A stretch of DNA of 55,493 nt, taken from positions 1 through 55,493 of the forward strand of contig JAHFCH010000017.1 in NCBI GenBank assembly GCA_023249635.1, read 5' to 3'. The notes below the pieces were generated by a model, which was given only the letters and a program-made list of their open reading frames with translations, had not been told where the DNA came from and searched no databases. This document shows, in pieces, positions 9,070 to 16,773 of this stretch (positions are counted from its first letter, which is position 1; each line of letters begins with the position of its first letter). This stretch comes from Fibrobacterota bacterium (GTDB lineage Bacteria; Fibrobacterota; Fibrobacteria; UBA11236). Made by a program: the position numbers and the translations under genes.

Positions 9070-9612
9070 ATGATCACCCCGTTGGACATCAAGAAACACG
9101 AGTTCTCCAGCCGCTTCAAAGGCTACGATGCGGACGAGGTGCGCGGCCTGCTCGAGACCATCGCCAAGGATTTCGAGGAGCTCACCCGCCAGAACATCCA
9201 GCTTTCCGAGCGCCTCAAGATCGCCGAGGAACGCCTCAACCATTACCGCCTGATCGAGAAGACCCTGCAGGATGCGGTAATTACCATCCAGAATACCCTG
9301 GAGGAGAAGCGGAAGGTGGCGCAGCAGGAGGCCGAGGCCATCATCACCGATGCCCGCCAAAAGGCCACGGATGAATTACAGGGATCCCGCGAGCATTTGG
9401 CCGAGGTTCGCGCCGAAATCTACGTGCTCGAAAACCAGAAAATGCAGTTCTTCTCCCGGTTCCGTAACCTGCTCCGCAGCCAGGCCCAGATACTCGAGGC
9501 CATGATGGAAGCGGAGGAAAAGGAGATGGGCCCCACGCCCGCCGAAGCCCCGGCGCCTCAAAAAACCCCCGTCCCCGATAGCGTGGATACACGTTGGGCC
9601 CGTAAGGGCTAG
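9070..9612 (+). CDS. DivIVA-domain coiled-coil protein
   Basis: This 180-residue protein begins with the DivIVA/GpsB membrane-targeting segment (ITPLDIKKHEFS, FKGYDADEVRGLLE). A long coiled coil follows at about residues 30-150, rich in Glu, Lys and Gln with heptad hydrophobics. The tail is Pro/Ala-rich. DivIVA proteins bind curved membrane and organise septum or pole-associated enzymes in the cytoplasm. The ATG is preceded by GGAG. It follows the yggS gene in the same direction, an arrangement known from many division loci. Whether it acts in division or polar organisation cannot be told from the sequence. Confidence 0.88.
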   Translation: MITPLDIKKHEFSSRFKGYDADEVRGLLETIAKDFEELTRQNIQLSERLKIAEERLNHYRLIEKTLQDAVITIQNTLEEKRKVAQQEAEAIITDARQKATDELQGSREHLAEVRAEIYVLENQKMQFFSRFRNLLRSQAQILEAMMEAEEKEMGPTPAEAPAPQKTPVPDSVDTRWARKG

Positions 9613-9690
9613 TCGGAAACTTCCGGCTTTTGGTATCTTTCGGGACGAATCGTCGCCATTCCGTTTCGATCGTCAAGGAAGGTTTCCGCC

Positions 9691-9843
9691 ATGTCCCAGT
9701 TAGCCGCCAACAAAGGTTCCCGCATCATCAAAGTGCTCGGTATCGTCACCCTCATCGGGGTCCTCATCGCAGTGGGTCGCATCGTCTTGCGCGTTTTCAA
9801 CGAGAAGTCCGGCGAGCCGGACGACTCGCACACCGGCGTATAG
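9691..9843 (+). CDS. Small single-pass membrane protein (50 residues)
   Basis: A short open frame of 50 codons starts at ATG 9691 with AAGGAAGG eight bases upstream and ends at TAG 9841-9843. The product has a charged N-terminus (SQLAANKGSRIIK), one hydrophobic helix (VLGIVTLIGVLIAVGRIVL) and an acidic, polar tail ending DDSHTGV. This is the plan of a small inner-membrane protein with N-in topology. It follows the DivIVA gene by 78 bases on the same strand and could be co-transcribed. No family is recognised. The good ribosome-binding site and sensible topology support it being real. Confidence 0.55.
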   Translation: MSQLAANKGSRIIKVLGIVTLIGVLIAVGRIVLRVFNEKSGEPDDSHTGV

Positions 9844-9882
9844 CCCGCTAGCCCTTTTCCTCGCGTCAGCCGCCCTCGGCGA

Positions 9883-10416
9883 TCAATGCCCCAGCGCGCG
9901 GCGGATCTGCCCCAGATGGTGTTCGCCATGCCACGCGTATAAATGTCCTGCCTCGAACAGGGGCACGGCGCGATCCTGATCCGGATGGAAAAACGTCCGC
10001 AACCACTCCGCCTCGCCCAGGCCGCGTAGCACCTGCACCCATTTGCTATGGATGGCCGTGCACATCTCCAAGGTGGGACGGATATCCCCGGCAAGCACGT
10101 CCGGTAGACCGGCCCAGCGATCCTCGAGATAGGGTTTGATTACGGGGTTCTCCTCCGTGAGGGCGAATTTGAACCGCGTATAATTGTTGATGTTGGCGTC
10201 CACGATGTGGTGCACCAGTTGCCTCACCGTCCATGATCCCTGCCGATATTGACGGGACCATTCCGTGGCGGTCAGGTTGGATACGTTCGCGAGCAGTTTC
10301 CGGGGGAGGTTTTCCAACGATGCGATTGCGGCGGCCACGCCGGCCTGCGTGAAGCCGGCGGGGCGGACGAATCGACCGATGGGATACCTCTCGTTTTCGA
10401 GCAAGGTTGCTTCCAT
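9883..10416 (-). CDS. YfiT-like DinB-family thiol S-transferase
   Basis: This 177-residue four-helix DinB-fold protein is close to YfiT, a putative metal-dependent bacillithiol S-transferase. Family landmarks are YPIGRF near the start, GSWTVRQLVHHIVDANINNYTRFKFALTE split across helices 2-3, IKPYLEDRWAGLPD, and the C-terminal WHGEHHLGQI. The three metal-ligand histidines are expected in HHIVD and WHGEHH. The start at 10416 is chosen because GGAAAGG lies just upstream; an in-frame ATG at 10440 would add eight residues without a site. Whether this organism makes bacillithiol is not shown here, so the thiol substrate is uncertain. Confidence 0.82.
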   Translation of the reverse strand: MEATLLENERYPIGRFVRPAGFTQAGVAAAIASLENLPRKLLANVSNLTATEWSRQYRQGSWTVRQLVHHIVDANINNYTRFKFALTEENPVIKPYLEDRWAGLPDVLAGDIRPTLEMCTAIHSKWVQVLRGLGEAEWLRTFFHPDQDRAVPLFEAGHLYAWHGEHHLGQIRRALGH

Positions 10417-10806
10417 GAGAGCCTTTCCATGTAAATACAATGCGCTGGGGATGATTATAGCAAGTTCCCGGTGGCGAAGTGTTCCGGAAAGTGTTGGACG
10501 AATCCCGCTCGCGGGCGGGTAAGCGGCGCCGCGTAACCAGGCGGGGAGTCGGCTTAGGAGCGAAGATGCGAGGACGACGACCGCGCCAACCTTGGACCCC
10601 TCCTACAAGGCCAGACAAGCTTTAGGCGCGGCCGCCGTCTTGCGTCTAAGGATACGCCAATCGCCCCGGCCTACGCGTCCCGGCGGGGGCACCGCAGGGG
10701 TCCGCTTGACCCCGGCCCCCAGTCCGCGCGGAAACCGCAAGGCATAGGATAATGAAAGAGCCATATGCCTCGCGTCGTACCGGCCGCCCGGAATACCTTT
10801 CCCCCC
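10417..10806. other. Non-coding stretch between YfiT-like gene and CBM6 gene
   Basis: No convincing gene is seen. The stretch holds divergent upstream regions for both neighbours and a GGGGTC/GACCCC hairpin (10697-10702 with 10708-10713, loop of five). No clear sigma-70 promoter was picked out. Confidence 0.4.
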
Positions 10807-11556
10807 ATGCAACCCATTCGCCTGCTTCCGCTGGCCGCCCTCTGCCTTATTTCCCTCGCTTCCGCCCAGGTGCCCGCGGGCTATCCCGGCAAGCCCTGGC
10901 ACGATACCACGCAAGCGGTGCCGGGCCGGCTCGAGCCCGAGAACTACGACGAGGGTAACACCGGGGCTACCTGGTTCGACACCGGCCCCCATATCGGTAG
11001 CTATACCGCGCGCAATTCCGGCGTCGATTTGGACGCGGTACACGTGGGCGACCCCGACGTTCCCGGGAGCACTGCCAAGATCAAGGCGGGAAACGTCTAC
11101 TGGGGCTGGCTCGAGAAGGGCGAATGGCTGAAAATGACCGTGGACGTGAAGCAGGCGGGCACCTACGCCATCCATGCCATGGTCGGCACGGCCGATACGG
11201 GAACTTCCTTCAAGGTGGATGCCTTGCAAGGGACCGATTCGGTTTCCTCCGGCGTAATGATCCTGCCCTTCACCGGAAAATGCCCGGTGGAGTGCTACCA
11301 CTATTGGTACTACGCCAAAGACGTCGGCACCATCAAGCTCAAGGCGGGCATCCAGGTGATCCGCATGCAAATCGTGAAGAACGGGTACAACATCGAGTAC
11401 GTGGACCTGGCCCTGGTGGGCGCCTCGGGGACGGTTGTGCCTCGCTCTCCGAACACGCGCATAGGTTCCTTACGCGCCGGCGCCTTGCGCCGCCCCGTCG
11501 ACGCCCGCGGCCGCCGCTTGCCGGGACCGCAGCGGGCCCCGGCCTTCCGGCGTTAG
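10807..11556 (+). CDS. Secreted CBM6-type carbohydrate-binding protein
   Basis: The start at 10807 gives a clean signal peptide (MQPIRLLPLAALCLISLASA/Q); an in-frame ATG at 10765 would put 14 polar residues in front of it. The mature protein is mostly one CBM6-like beta-sandwich at about residues 35-215. It shows the typical opening RLEPENYDEGNTG, then SGVDLDAVHVGD, GEWLKMTVDVKQAGTY and the closing IEYVDLALVG. CBM6 modules bind xylan, beta-glucan or agarose ends. No catalytic domain is attached. The C-terminus is a short Arg/Pro-rich tail with DARGRRLPGP that lacks a complete sorting domain but echoes its DxxGR core. A terminator-like hairpin follows at 11580. Confidence 0.72.
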   Translation: MQPIRLLPLAALCLISLASAQVPAGYPGKPWHDTTQAVPGRLEPENYDEGNTGATWFDTGPHIGSYTARNSGVDLDAVHVGDPDVPGSTAKIKAGNVYWGWLEKGEWLKMTVDVKQAGTYAIHAMVGTADTGTSFKVDALQGTDSVSSGVMILPFTGKCPVECYHYWYYAKDVGTIKLKAGIQVIRMQIVKNGYNIEYVDLALVGASGTVVPRSPNTRIGSLRAGALRRPVDARGRRLPGPQRAPAFRR

Positions 11557-11579
11557 GCCTTACCGGCCCCGCCCGACCT

Positions 11580-11599
11580 GCCCCCGCAGCGGGGGCTTT
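11580..11599 (+). terminator. Probable terminator after CBM6 gene
   Basis: GCCCCC (11580-11585) and GGGGGC (11591-11596) form a 6-bp all-GC stem around a GCAGC loop and are followed by TTT. The T-run is short, so strength is uncertain. Confidence 0.45.
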
Positions 11600-11740
11600 C
11601 CACCGTTTTACCGGTAACCTTTCCGAGACGTCACCTGTCCGTTACTCTGGCGTACACTACCGCAGGGCTGGGGCGGCGATGGCCCCGCGCCTAGCCCGGG
11701 ACACAACGTCCGGACCGGCTCCCGGCGTTTCCTTATCTGC

Positions 11741-13306
11741 ATGCGTATACCCATCGTCCTCCGTTTCGCGATCCCGGTGCTCATTCTGGCCGCCCCCCGC
11801 GCCGCCCACGCGGCCTTCAGCTATCCCGGCTGCGCCGATGTCGCCGACAAGGATTTCCGTTCGGTGATGCTGTTTACCAACGCCACCGATCCCGATACCG
11901 AAGAGCCCCTCAAAATGGCCTTCGATATGGATGAACAGGGCCGCGTGGACGTGTACTTCGTGCAGCGCTACGGGTTGCTCCGCAAATACGTGGCCGCCAC
12001 CGCCAAGGTCGTGACCCTGCTGAAGTTGAATCCCCCAAATACCGTGAGCGACGGCCTCATCAGCATCGCCTTGGATCCGGGTTTCAAGGCGAACCATTGG
12101 CTGTACGTGTACACGACCGCCAAGGACGATTGGCGCGTGGTGCGCTACACCCTGAAGGGTGAGGCGGTGGACTCCCTGAGCGAAAAACTGATCCTGAGGG
12201 TGCCCAGCAAACGCGGCACGGTGCATACCGGAGGCGGAATGCAATTCGACGCCCAGGGTAACCTGTACGTCAACACCGCGGATAACGGCCTGTTGTGGCC
12301 ATCGGCGAATACCTTCGATTTACGCGGCAAGGTTTTACGGGTCAAGCCGCGTCCCCTCGCCGATGACGTCGCCGCTCCCGCGCCCGGTCCCGGTTCGACC
12401 TACGATATCCCCGCGGGCAATCTCTTCCCGCCCGGCATGGCCAAGACCAAACCGGAAATCTACGTGATGGGCACCCGCAACCCCTATACCCTCACCTTGG
12501 ACCCGGTGCGCAAGGCCATCACCTGGGGCGACGTGGGACCGGACATGGGGGGCATCACCGAAGAGCATGACTTCACGACGACCCCGGGTAATTTCGGGTA
12601 TCCGTATTGGGCCGGCGCCAATACCTCCATCCAAGGAGGCGGCGGCACCGTTGATAAGCCCATCAATCCCACAGCGGGCGATACCGCCCTCAAGGATTTG
12701 CCCGCCGCACAGCCGGCATTGGATCCATACAATCGCGCCATCGCGGTAACGGGTCCGGTGTATTGGTACAATCCCGCCCTCGACTCCAAGATCAAATTCC
12801 CGCCGCATTTCAACGGGGTCTGGTTCGTATCCGATTTCGGCGGCGGCTATTTCGACGCCGTGGTGCTCGACGAGAAGGGGACGAAAATCCTGCGGCGCGA
12901 GAAGGTCATCAAGAACATCTTCCTCAACCGTCCCCTGGACTTCCAGGCCGGGCCCGACGGAGCATTCTACGTGGTCATCTACGCCGGGTCGCGCAGCACC
13001 ACCAAGGAAACCGGCATCATGCGCATCGAGTATACCGGCACCTGCCTGCCCAAGGATGGACCCAATCCGCTGCTGAGGGGCACCGGGCGCGCCTCCGGCA
13101 TGGCGATCGACGCGCAAGGGATTTCCATAACCGGGAGCGGCGCCCACGTGGTGCGCATCCTGGATCTGGACGGGCGCCTGGCCGCATTGCATCTGGGCGA
13201 TGGACCCGCGCGCTACCGGTTCACGGGACTACCCGGCCCCGGGGTCTACCTGCTTAGCGCCACCCGCGGGAGCGAGCGCATGGTCCGGAAAATCCTGCTG
13301 CGCTGA
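11741..13306 (+). CDS. Secreted glucose/sorbosone-dehydrogenase-like beta-propeller with sorting-like domain
   Basis: This 521-residue protein has a signal peptide (IVLRFAIPVLILAAPRAAHA) and a six-bladed propeller of the GSDH/PQQ-dependent sugar dehydrogenase type at about residues 35-430. Characteristic segments are GLISIALDPGF, HTGGGMQFDAQGNLYV, LRGKVLRV, YVMGTRNPYTLTLDP, WGDVGPDMGG and PLDFQAGPDGAFYVV. Relatives oxidise sugars using PQQ in the periplasm or outside the cell. The final ~75 residues are a C-terminal sorting-like domain (VRILDLDGRLAALH, GPGVYLLSATRG, RKILLR), so surface delivery is inferred. An oxidised sugar product would be a natural partner for the DUF1080 proteins of this window, but that link is speculative. 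Confidence 0.72.
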   Translation: MRIPIVLRFAIPVLILAAPRAAHAAFSYPGCADVADKDFRSVMLFTNATDPDTEEPLKMAFDMDEQGRVDVYFVQRYGLLRKYVAATAKVVTLLKLNPPNTVSDGLISIALDPGFKANHWLYVYTTAKDDWRVVRYTLKGEAVDSLSEKLILRVPSKRGTVHTGGGMQFDAQGNLYVNTADNGLLWPSANTFDLRGKVLRVKPRPLADDVAAPAPGPGSTYDIPAGNLFPPGMAKTKPEIYVMGTRNPYTLTLDPVRKAITWGDVGPDMGGITEEHDFTTTPGNFGYPYWAGANTSIQGGGGTVDKPINPTAGDTALKDLPAAQPALDPYNRAIAVTGPVYWYNPALDSKIKFPPHFNGVWFVSDFGGGYFDAVVLDEKGTKILRREKVIKNIFLNRPLDFQAGPDGAFYVVIYAGSRSTTKETGIMRIEYTGTCLPKDGPNPLLRGTGRASGMAIDAQGISITGSGAHVVRILDLDGRLAALHLGDGPARYRFTGLPGPGVYLLSATRGSERMVRKILLR

Positions 13307-13325
13307 AGGGCTTCCAAGCCGCAGG

Positions 13326-14576
13326 CTAGCGCTTCGGATCCGGAGCCAGGAATTCCGTCGGGGCCATGCCGCGGATACGGATGTCGTCCAGGCCCAGCAC
13401 CAGGTTATCCTGGGCGAAGAAACCGATTTCGCCCACGAAGGGGGCGGCAGCCTTCCAGGCCAGACCCGCCTGGGCCGCAGGGCTCCCATCGGGCGGCGCG
13501 ATTTCACCGGGAAGGATCACGTACTCGGTCCAGGCCGGGGTGAGTACCACGATTTTCTCGAAATGGCTTTCGCCGCCGTATTTCTCCCACACCGTCTTGG
13601 TCATCAAGGTAACGTGCAAGCTACCGGTGCCCTTGGCCATGAAAGTCAAGGCGCGCATGCGGGAGAAATCGAACCAGCGTCCCGCCGGCGGCTTGCCGGT
13701 AAGCCCCGTGCTCAGCTCCAGGGCCAGCGTGTACAGGCCGGAAGGGGGCGGGGAAGCTTGAAAGGCCGCGGTTACCATGAGGCTTTTTCCGCGCCAGGCG
13801 CCCACCGTCACCAGCCCCACGGCGGGGTCGTCCAGGGCTCCCGCGGGATTCACGGTGATGCCGGAATCGGCGCGCGAGTACCAATTGCCGCCGCTCACGT
13901 AGGGGGCCAGGAGATGCTTGGCATCGCCGTCGTCGAAGTCCTCCAACCAAGTGGACTCGGCCGTATCCAGGGCCAGGGTATCGGTGGCGCGGGCGGTAGC
14001 GACGGGAACGGTCAGGCGCCCGCCCCCGGCGGTCGCGGCCAAGCGCAGGAACAGATCGGCCTGCGGCAATCCCGTCAGGGAGAAACGTCCCGACCCGTCG
14101 GACAGCGCGGAAACATCCGTGCCCGGCACGCTGACGCGGATGGTCCCGTTTCCGCCCGGCGCGGTCGCGATGCCGGCGTAGTCAAAAGTGGGCCGCACCG
14201 TGGAATCGGCGATGCTCAGGTTTACGTCGCCCGCGGAGATGGTGAAGGCGCGCGCCAAGGCCCCGTCGGCCACGGGCCGCGACAGGACCACGTAAACGCC
14301 CGCCGGGATCGAATCGAAGGCATAGCGTCCGACCGAATCGGTGCGGGCCGATTTGGCCAGGGAATCCCCGCAGTCCACGCAGGCGGTGCGTAGGGCCACC
14401 ATGGCGCCGACATAGGCATGTCCCGCCGAATCGCGTACCACACCGGAGACGGAGATGCCGTTGGTGGTTTCCGTGATCACGCCGGCGGTCTTACGGGATT
14501 CTCCGCAGGCGATCAGGTATACCGCGAGGCCGAAACGGAACCCGAACGAAAAGATGCGGGATACGCTCATGCTCAT
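13326..14576 (-). CDS. Surface lipoprotein with carboxypeptidase-regulatory-like and CBM11/CIA30-like domains
   Basis: This 416-residue protein starts with a lipoprotein signal whose lipobox is LIAC (VYLIACGES). After the Cys, a TTN-containing linker leads to a carboxypeptidase-regulatory-like Ig domain at about residues 45-130 (SVSGVVRDSAGHAYVGAMV, GRYAFDSIPAGVYVV). A second similar beta-domain follows at about 145-200. The C-terminal part (about 215-405) has features of a CBM11/CIA30-like jelly roll: WLEDFDDGD, the segment NWYSRADSG, and VLGLDDIRIRG. No enzyme motif is seen, so a sugar-binding or sensing role is inferred. Its ATG overlaps the stop of the TIGR02147 regulator as ATGA, so the two are translationally coupled. 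The same gene pairing occurs in mirror image at 15943-18431. Confidence 0.68.
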   Translation of the reverse strand: MSMSVSRIFSFGFRFGLAVYLIACGESRKTAGVITETTNGISVSGVVRDSAGHAYVGAMVALRTACVDCGDSLAKSARTDSVGRYAFDSIPAGVYVVLSRPVADGALARAFTISAGDVNLSIADSTVRPTFDYAGIATAPGGNGTIRVSVPGTDVSALSDGSGRFSLTGLPQADLFLRLAATAGGGRLTVPVATARATDTLALDTAESTWLEDFDDGDAKHLLAPYVSGGNWYSRADSGITVNPAGALDDPAVGLVTVGAWRGKSLMVTAAFQASPPPSGLYTLALELSTGLTGKPPAGRWFDFSRMRALTFMAKGTGSLHVTLMTKTVWEKYGGESHFEKIVVLTPAWTEYVILPGEIAPPDGSPAAQAGLAWKAAAPFVGEIGFFAQDNLVLGLDDIRIRGMAPTEFLAPDPKR

Positions 14577-15403
14577 GCGCTCAAGGGGAAAAGTTGCAGG
14601 TTCATCTGGTACACGCGGCCCCCGCCCCGACCCGAGCTGATCAACTCGACGATGGAACGCCGGTATTCCTTGGTGAGCCGATTCAGGGTTTCCAATTCAT
14701 CCTGCGTGGCGCTGAAGGTAAGGGTGGAAATGTCCCGCTCTTCCTTGGGAATGGCTTCCAGGGAGCGCTTGGCCAGATCCAGGGTTTCCGCCTGGAAGCG
14801 TTCCACCGCATAGGATTTCCAACGCTCGCCGGTGGATAGCGATTTCTGCACCGGTATGTGCCGCCCTTCGGCGTCGACGGCAACCAGGCCGAGTTCGATG
14901 AGGAGTTCGATGCTTGCGCGGGCCTCTTCCAGGGACAAGGCGGGATTGAGGCGCGTGGCCAGGCTGCGGTATTCCCGCGGGGTGCCGCGGAAGTCCATGC
15001 ATTCCAGCAGGGTATATACCGCGATGTAATACCAACGGCTGTAGTAATCGTACTTGCGCCCATCGAGGATATGCGGCCGCGCCTTTTGCGACTTGGCGAT
15101 CTTCTCGAACAGGGATTTGGCCTTGGCCGGATCACGGGCTTTTTGCCAGACCACCAGGCGCGCGAAATGCGCCTGCTCTTCTTCCGAGAACCCGCATACC
15201 TCGCGGAAGCGCGCGATCGCTCCCGCGGGCAGATGGCGTTTGCCGGCCAGCACCTTGGCCAGGTTGCTGGTATCCATGCCCGCCTTGAGCGCCATCACCT
15301 GCATGGAGAACGATCCGCGCCGCGCCTTCTTCCAGGCATAGTAGTCGGAAAGGAATCGCCGGTAGTCGAGATGGTCGAAGACCATCGGCATCGGCACTTG
15401 CAT
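14573..15403 (-). CDS. TIGR02147-family regulator (DUF4423), copy 1
   Basis: Starting at ATG 15403 gives 276 residues, identical in length to the second copy at 15943. TIGR02147 is a family expanded in Fibrobacter. Residues ~10-75 (FDHLDYRRFLSDYYAWKKAR, then SFSMQVMALKAGMDTSNLAKVL, each cut short here) look like an XRE-type helix-turn-helix region. The C-terminal half is DUF4423, ending ERDISTLTFSA and VYQMNLQLFPLS. A cytoplasmic DNA-binding role is inferred and no ligand is known. In-frame codons reach back to 15466 but lack a ribosome-binding site. The gene is translationally coupled to a surface lipoprotein. Its upstream region carries an inverted repeat and several TGACC boxes. Confidence 0.82.
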   Translation of the reverse strand: MQVPMPMVFDHLDYRRFLSDYYAWKKARRGSFSMQVMALKAGMDTSNLAKVLAGKRHLPAGAIARFREVCGFSEEEQAHFARLVVWQKARDPAKAKSLFEKIAKSQKARPHILDGRKYDYYSRWYYIAVYTLLECMDFRGTPREYRSLATRLNPALSLEEARASIELLIELGLVAVDAEGRHIPVQKSLSTGERWKSYAVERFQAETLDLAKRSLEAIPKEERDISTLTFSATQDELETLNRLTKEYRRSIVELISSGRGGGRVYQMNLQLFPLSA

Positions 15404-15562
15404 AGGCCCCGCTGCCGGGGGAGGGGAGGCATCCACCCCGTGAAAAGTAACCCAAGTTTTGACCATAAGAATGGGGTTTTTGGTCAGGAAAATCGGTATT
15501 TGACCTGTAATTGTGGAATTACAGGAGAAAAATTGACCTAAACTGGGCCTATCTTTGGGGAC
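15404..15562. promoter_or_regulatory. Divergent regulatory region of the TIGR02147 locus
   Basis: The region contains a perfect inverted repeat, CTGTAATT (15505-15512) and AATTACAG (15517-15524), with a four-base centre. It also has TTGACCT at 15500-15506 and 15533-15539, further TGACC-type boxes near 15462 (forward) and 15483 (reverse), and a local AT-rich composition unlike the flanks. This is where a regulator of the divergent genes would be expected to bind. Confidence 0.55.
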
Positions 15563-15823
15563 ATGAATCCCTGGCGGCCTGTCCTGTTCGCATTGCTGCT
15601 GATGCTCCTGTTCGGGTTGCGGGCCTGGTACGCCTGCCTGGGGGCGGACCGACGTAACACCAGCGTTACCCGGGGCGAAGGCGCCTCGCCTCCCATGGCT
15701 TCCCTGCCGGCCGGGGTGGCCGCCTTTGGTCCAGGCGGTACCGCTGAAGCAGCGCAGGGGCGGCTCGGAAGCGGGCTTGGGTTCCTGGTGTTGCCCGGCA
15801 ATCGTGTCTCGATCCGCCGGTAG
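15563..15823 (+). CDS. Small hypothetical membrane or secreted protein
   Basis: The 86-residue frame begins with a strong hydrophobic segment (PVLFALLLMLLFGLRAWYA). The remainder is low-complexity and Gly/Ala/Arg-rich. The ATG has GGGG close upstream, and it lies between the two divergent TIGR02147 genes. No family is recognised. The C-terminal part reads like chance translation of GC-rich DNA, so it may not be a gene. Confidence 0.35.
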   Translation: MNPWRPVLFALLLMLLFGLRAWYACLGADRRNTSVTRGEGASPPMASLPAGVAAFGPGGTAEAAQGRLGSGLGFLVLPGNRVSIRR

Positions 15824-15942
15824 CGCGCCTTTCCGGCGATTCCGCTCCGCAAAAGCCTAAATCCCGTTGCCCGTCTTCCGGTAATATCCCGCAGCCGGCC
15901 TAGGCGACTTCCGTAGATTGGAAGGGGAGCCGAGTCGCCGCC

Positions 15943-16773
15943 ATGCAGCCATTAAAGCACTACACCAATTACCGGGAGTATCTCGCCGACGCTTACCGCG
16001 AGCGCAAGGAAAAGGATCCGCGCTTCTCCTATCGGCGCCTCGCGGAGCTGGTAGGCTTCAAAACCGCGGGTTTTTTCACCCGCATCCTGAAGGGGGAGAA
16101 GAACATCTCGCCCGAGATGGTGGAACGGTTCGCGCGCTTCCTCGTGCTAAGCCCCAAGGAGGGCGAACTATTCCGCCAACTGGTGAGATTCAACCAGGCT
16201 CGCACCCACGAGGAAAAGAAGGCCGGCCTCGCAGGGCTTCTCAATGGCAGGCACTCCTGGTTGAAGCAGACGGCCGCCACCCAATTCCGATTCTACGAGA
16301 AATGGTATTACCCTCTGATTCGTGAAATCATGAACGTTTTCCCGTTCCGCGGTGATTACCGGAAGTTGGCGCGCAGCATCGTACCTCCCATCAGCCCGCG
16401 CGAGGCCATCGAAGCCGTGCGTTTCCTGGAAGGCGGAGGCTTCCTAAAAAAGGGTCCGGACGGGCGGTACGGTTTGGTAGATCGCTTCCTCAACGCCGGT
16501 CCCGACGTCGCGACGGTATCCATCCATACCTTCCAATTGGCCATGATGGATTTGGCGAAGAAGGCGTTGGAGCGGTTTCCGCCCGCCGAGCGTGACATTT
16601 CCACGCTGACGGTGGCCGTTTCCCGGGAAGGCGCGGAGCGCATGAAGGAACGCTTGGCGGAAATGCGCACCGAGCTGCTGGAGATCGCCAAGGCGGATGG
16701 CCGGGTCGATCGGGTTTTCCAAATCAACTTGCAGTTGTTCCCGGTTTCCGCGCCCAAGGAGGAGGGCGCATGA
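15943..16773 (+). CDS. TIGR02147-family regulator (DUF4423), copy 2
   Basis: This 276-residue paralogue of the gene at 14573 has the same plan: an N-terminal segment KHYTNYREYLADAYRERK, an XRE-like helix-turn-helix (RFSYRRLAELVGFKTAGFFT, then ILKGEKNISPEMVERFARFL), and a C-terminal DUF4423 part. That part carries the shared signature ERDISTLTVAVS and FQINLQLFPVS. The two copies are clearly divergent in sequence, so they are not a recent duplication. AAGGGGAG lies 13 bases before the ATG. Its stop overlaps the start of the downstream lipoprotein as ATGA, just as in copy 1. Role: probable cytoplasmic transcription regulator, inferred from the HTH and arrangement. Confidence 0.83.
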   Translation: MQPLKHYTNYREYLADAYRERKEKDPRFSYRRLAELVGFKTAGFFTRILKGEKNISPEMVERFARFLVLSPKEGELFRQLVRFNQARTHEEKKAGLAGLLNGRHSWLKQTAATQFRFYEKWYYPLIREIMNVFPFRGDYRKLARSIVPPISPREAIEAVRFLEGGGFLKKGPDGRYGLVDRFLNAGPDVATVSIHTFQLAMMDLAKKALERFPPAERDISTLTVAVSREGAERMKERLAEMRTELLEIAKADGRVDRVFQINLQLFPVSAPKEEGA

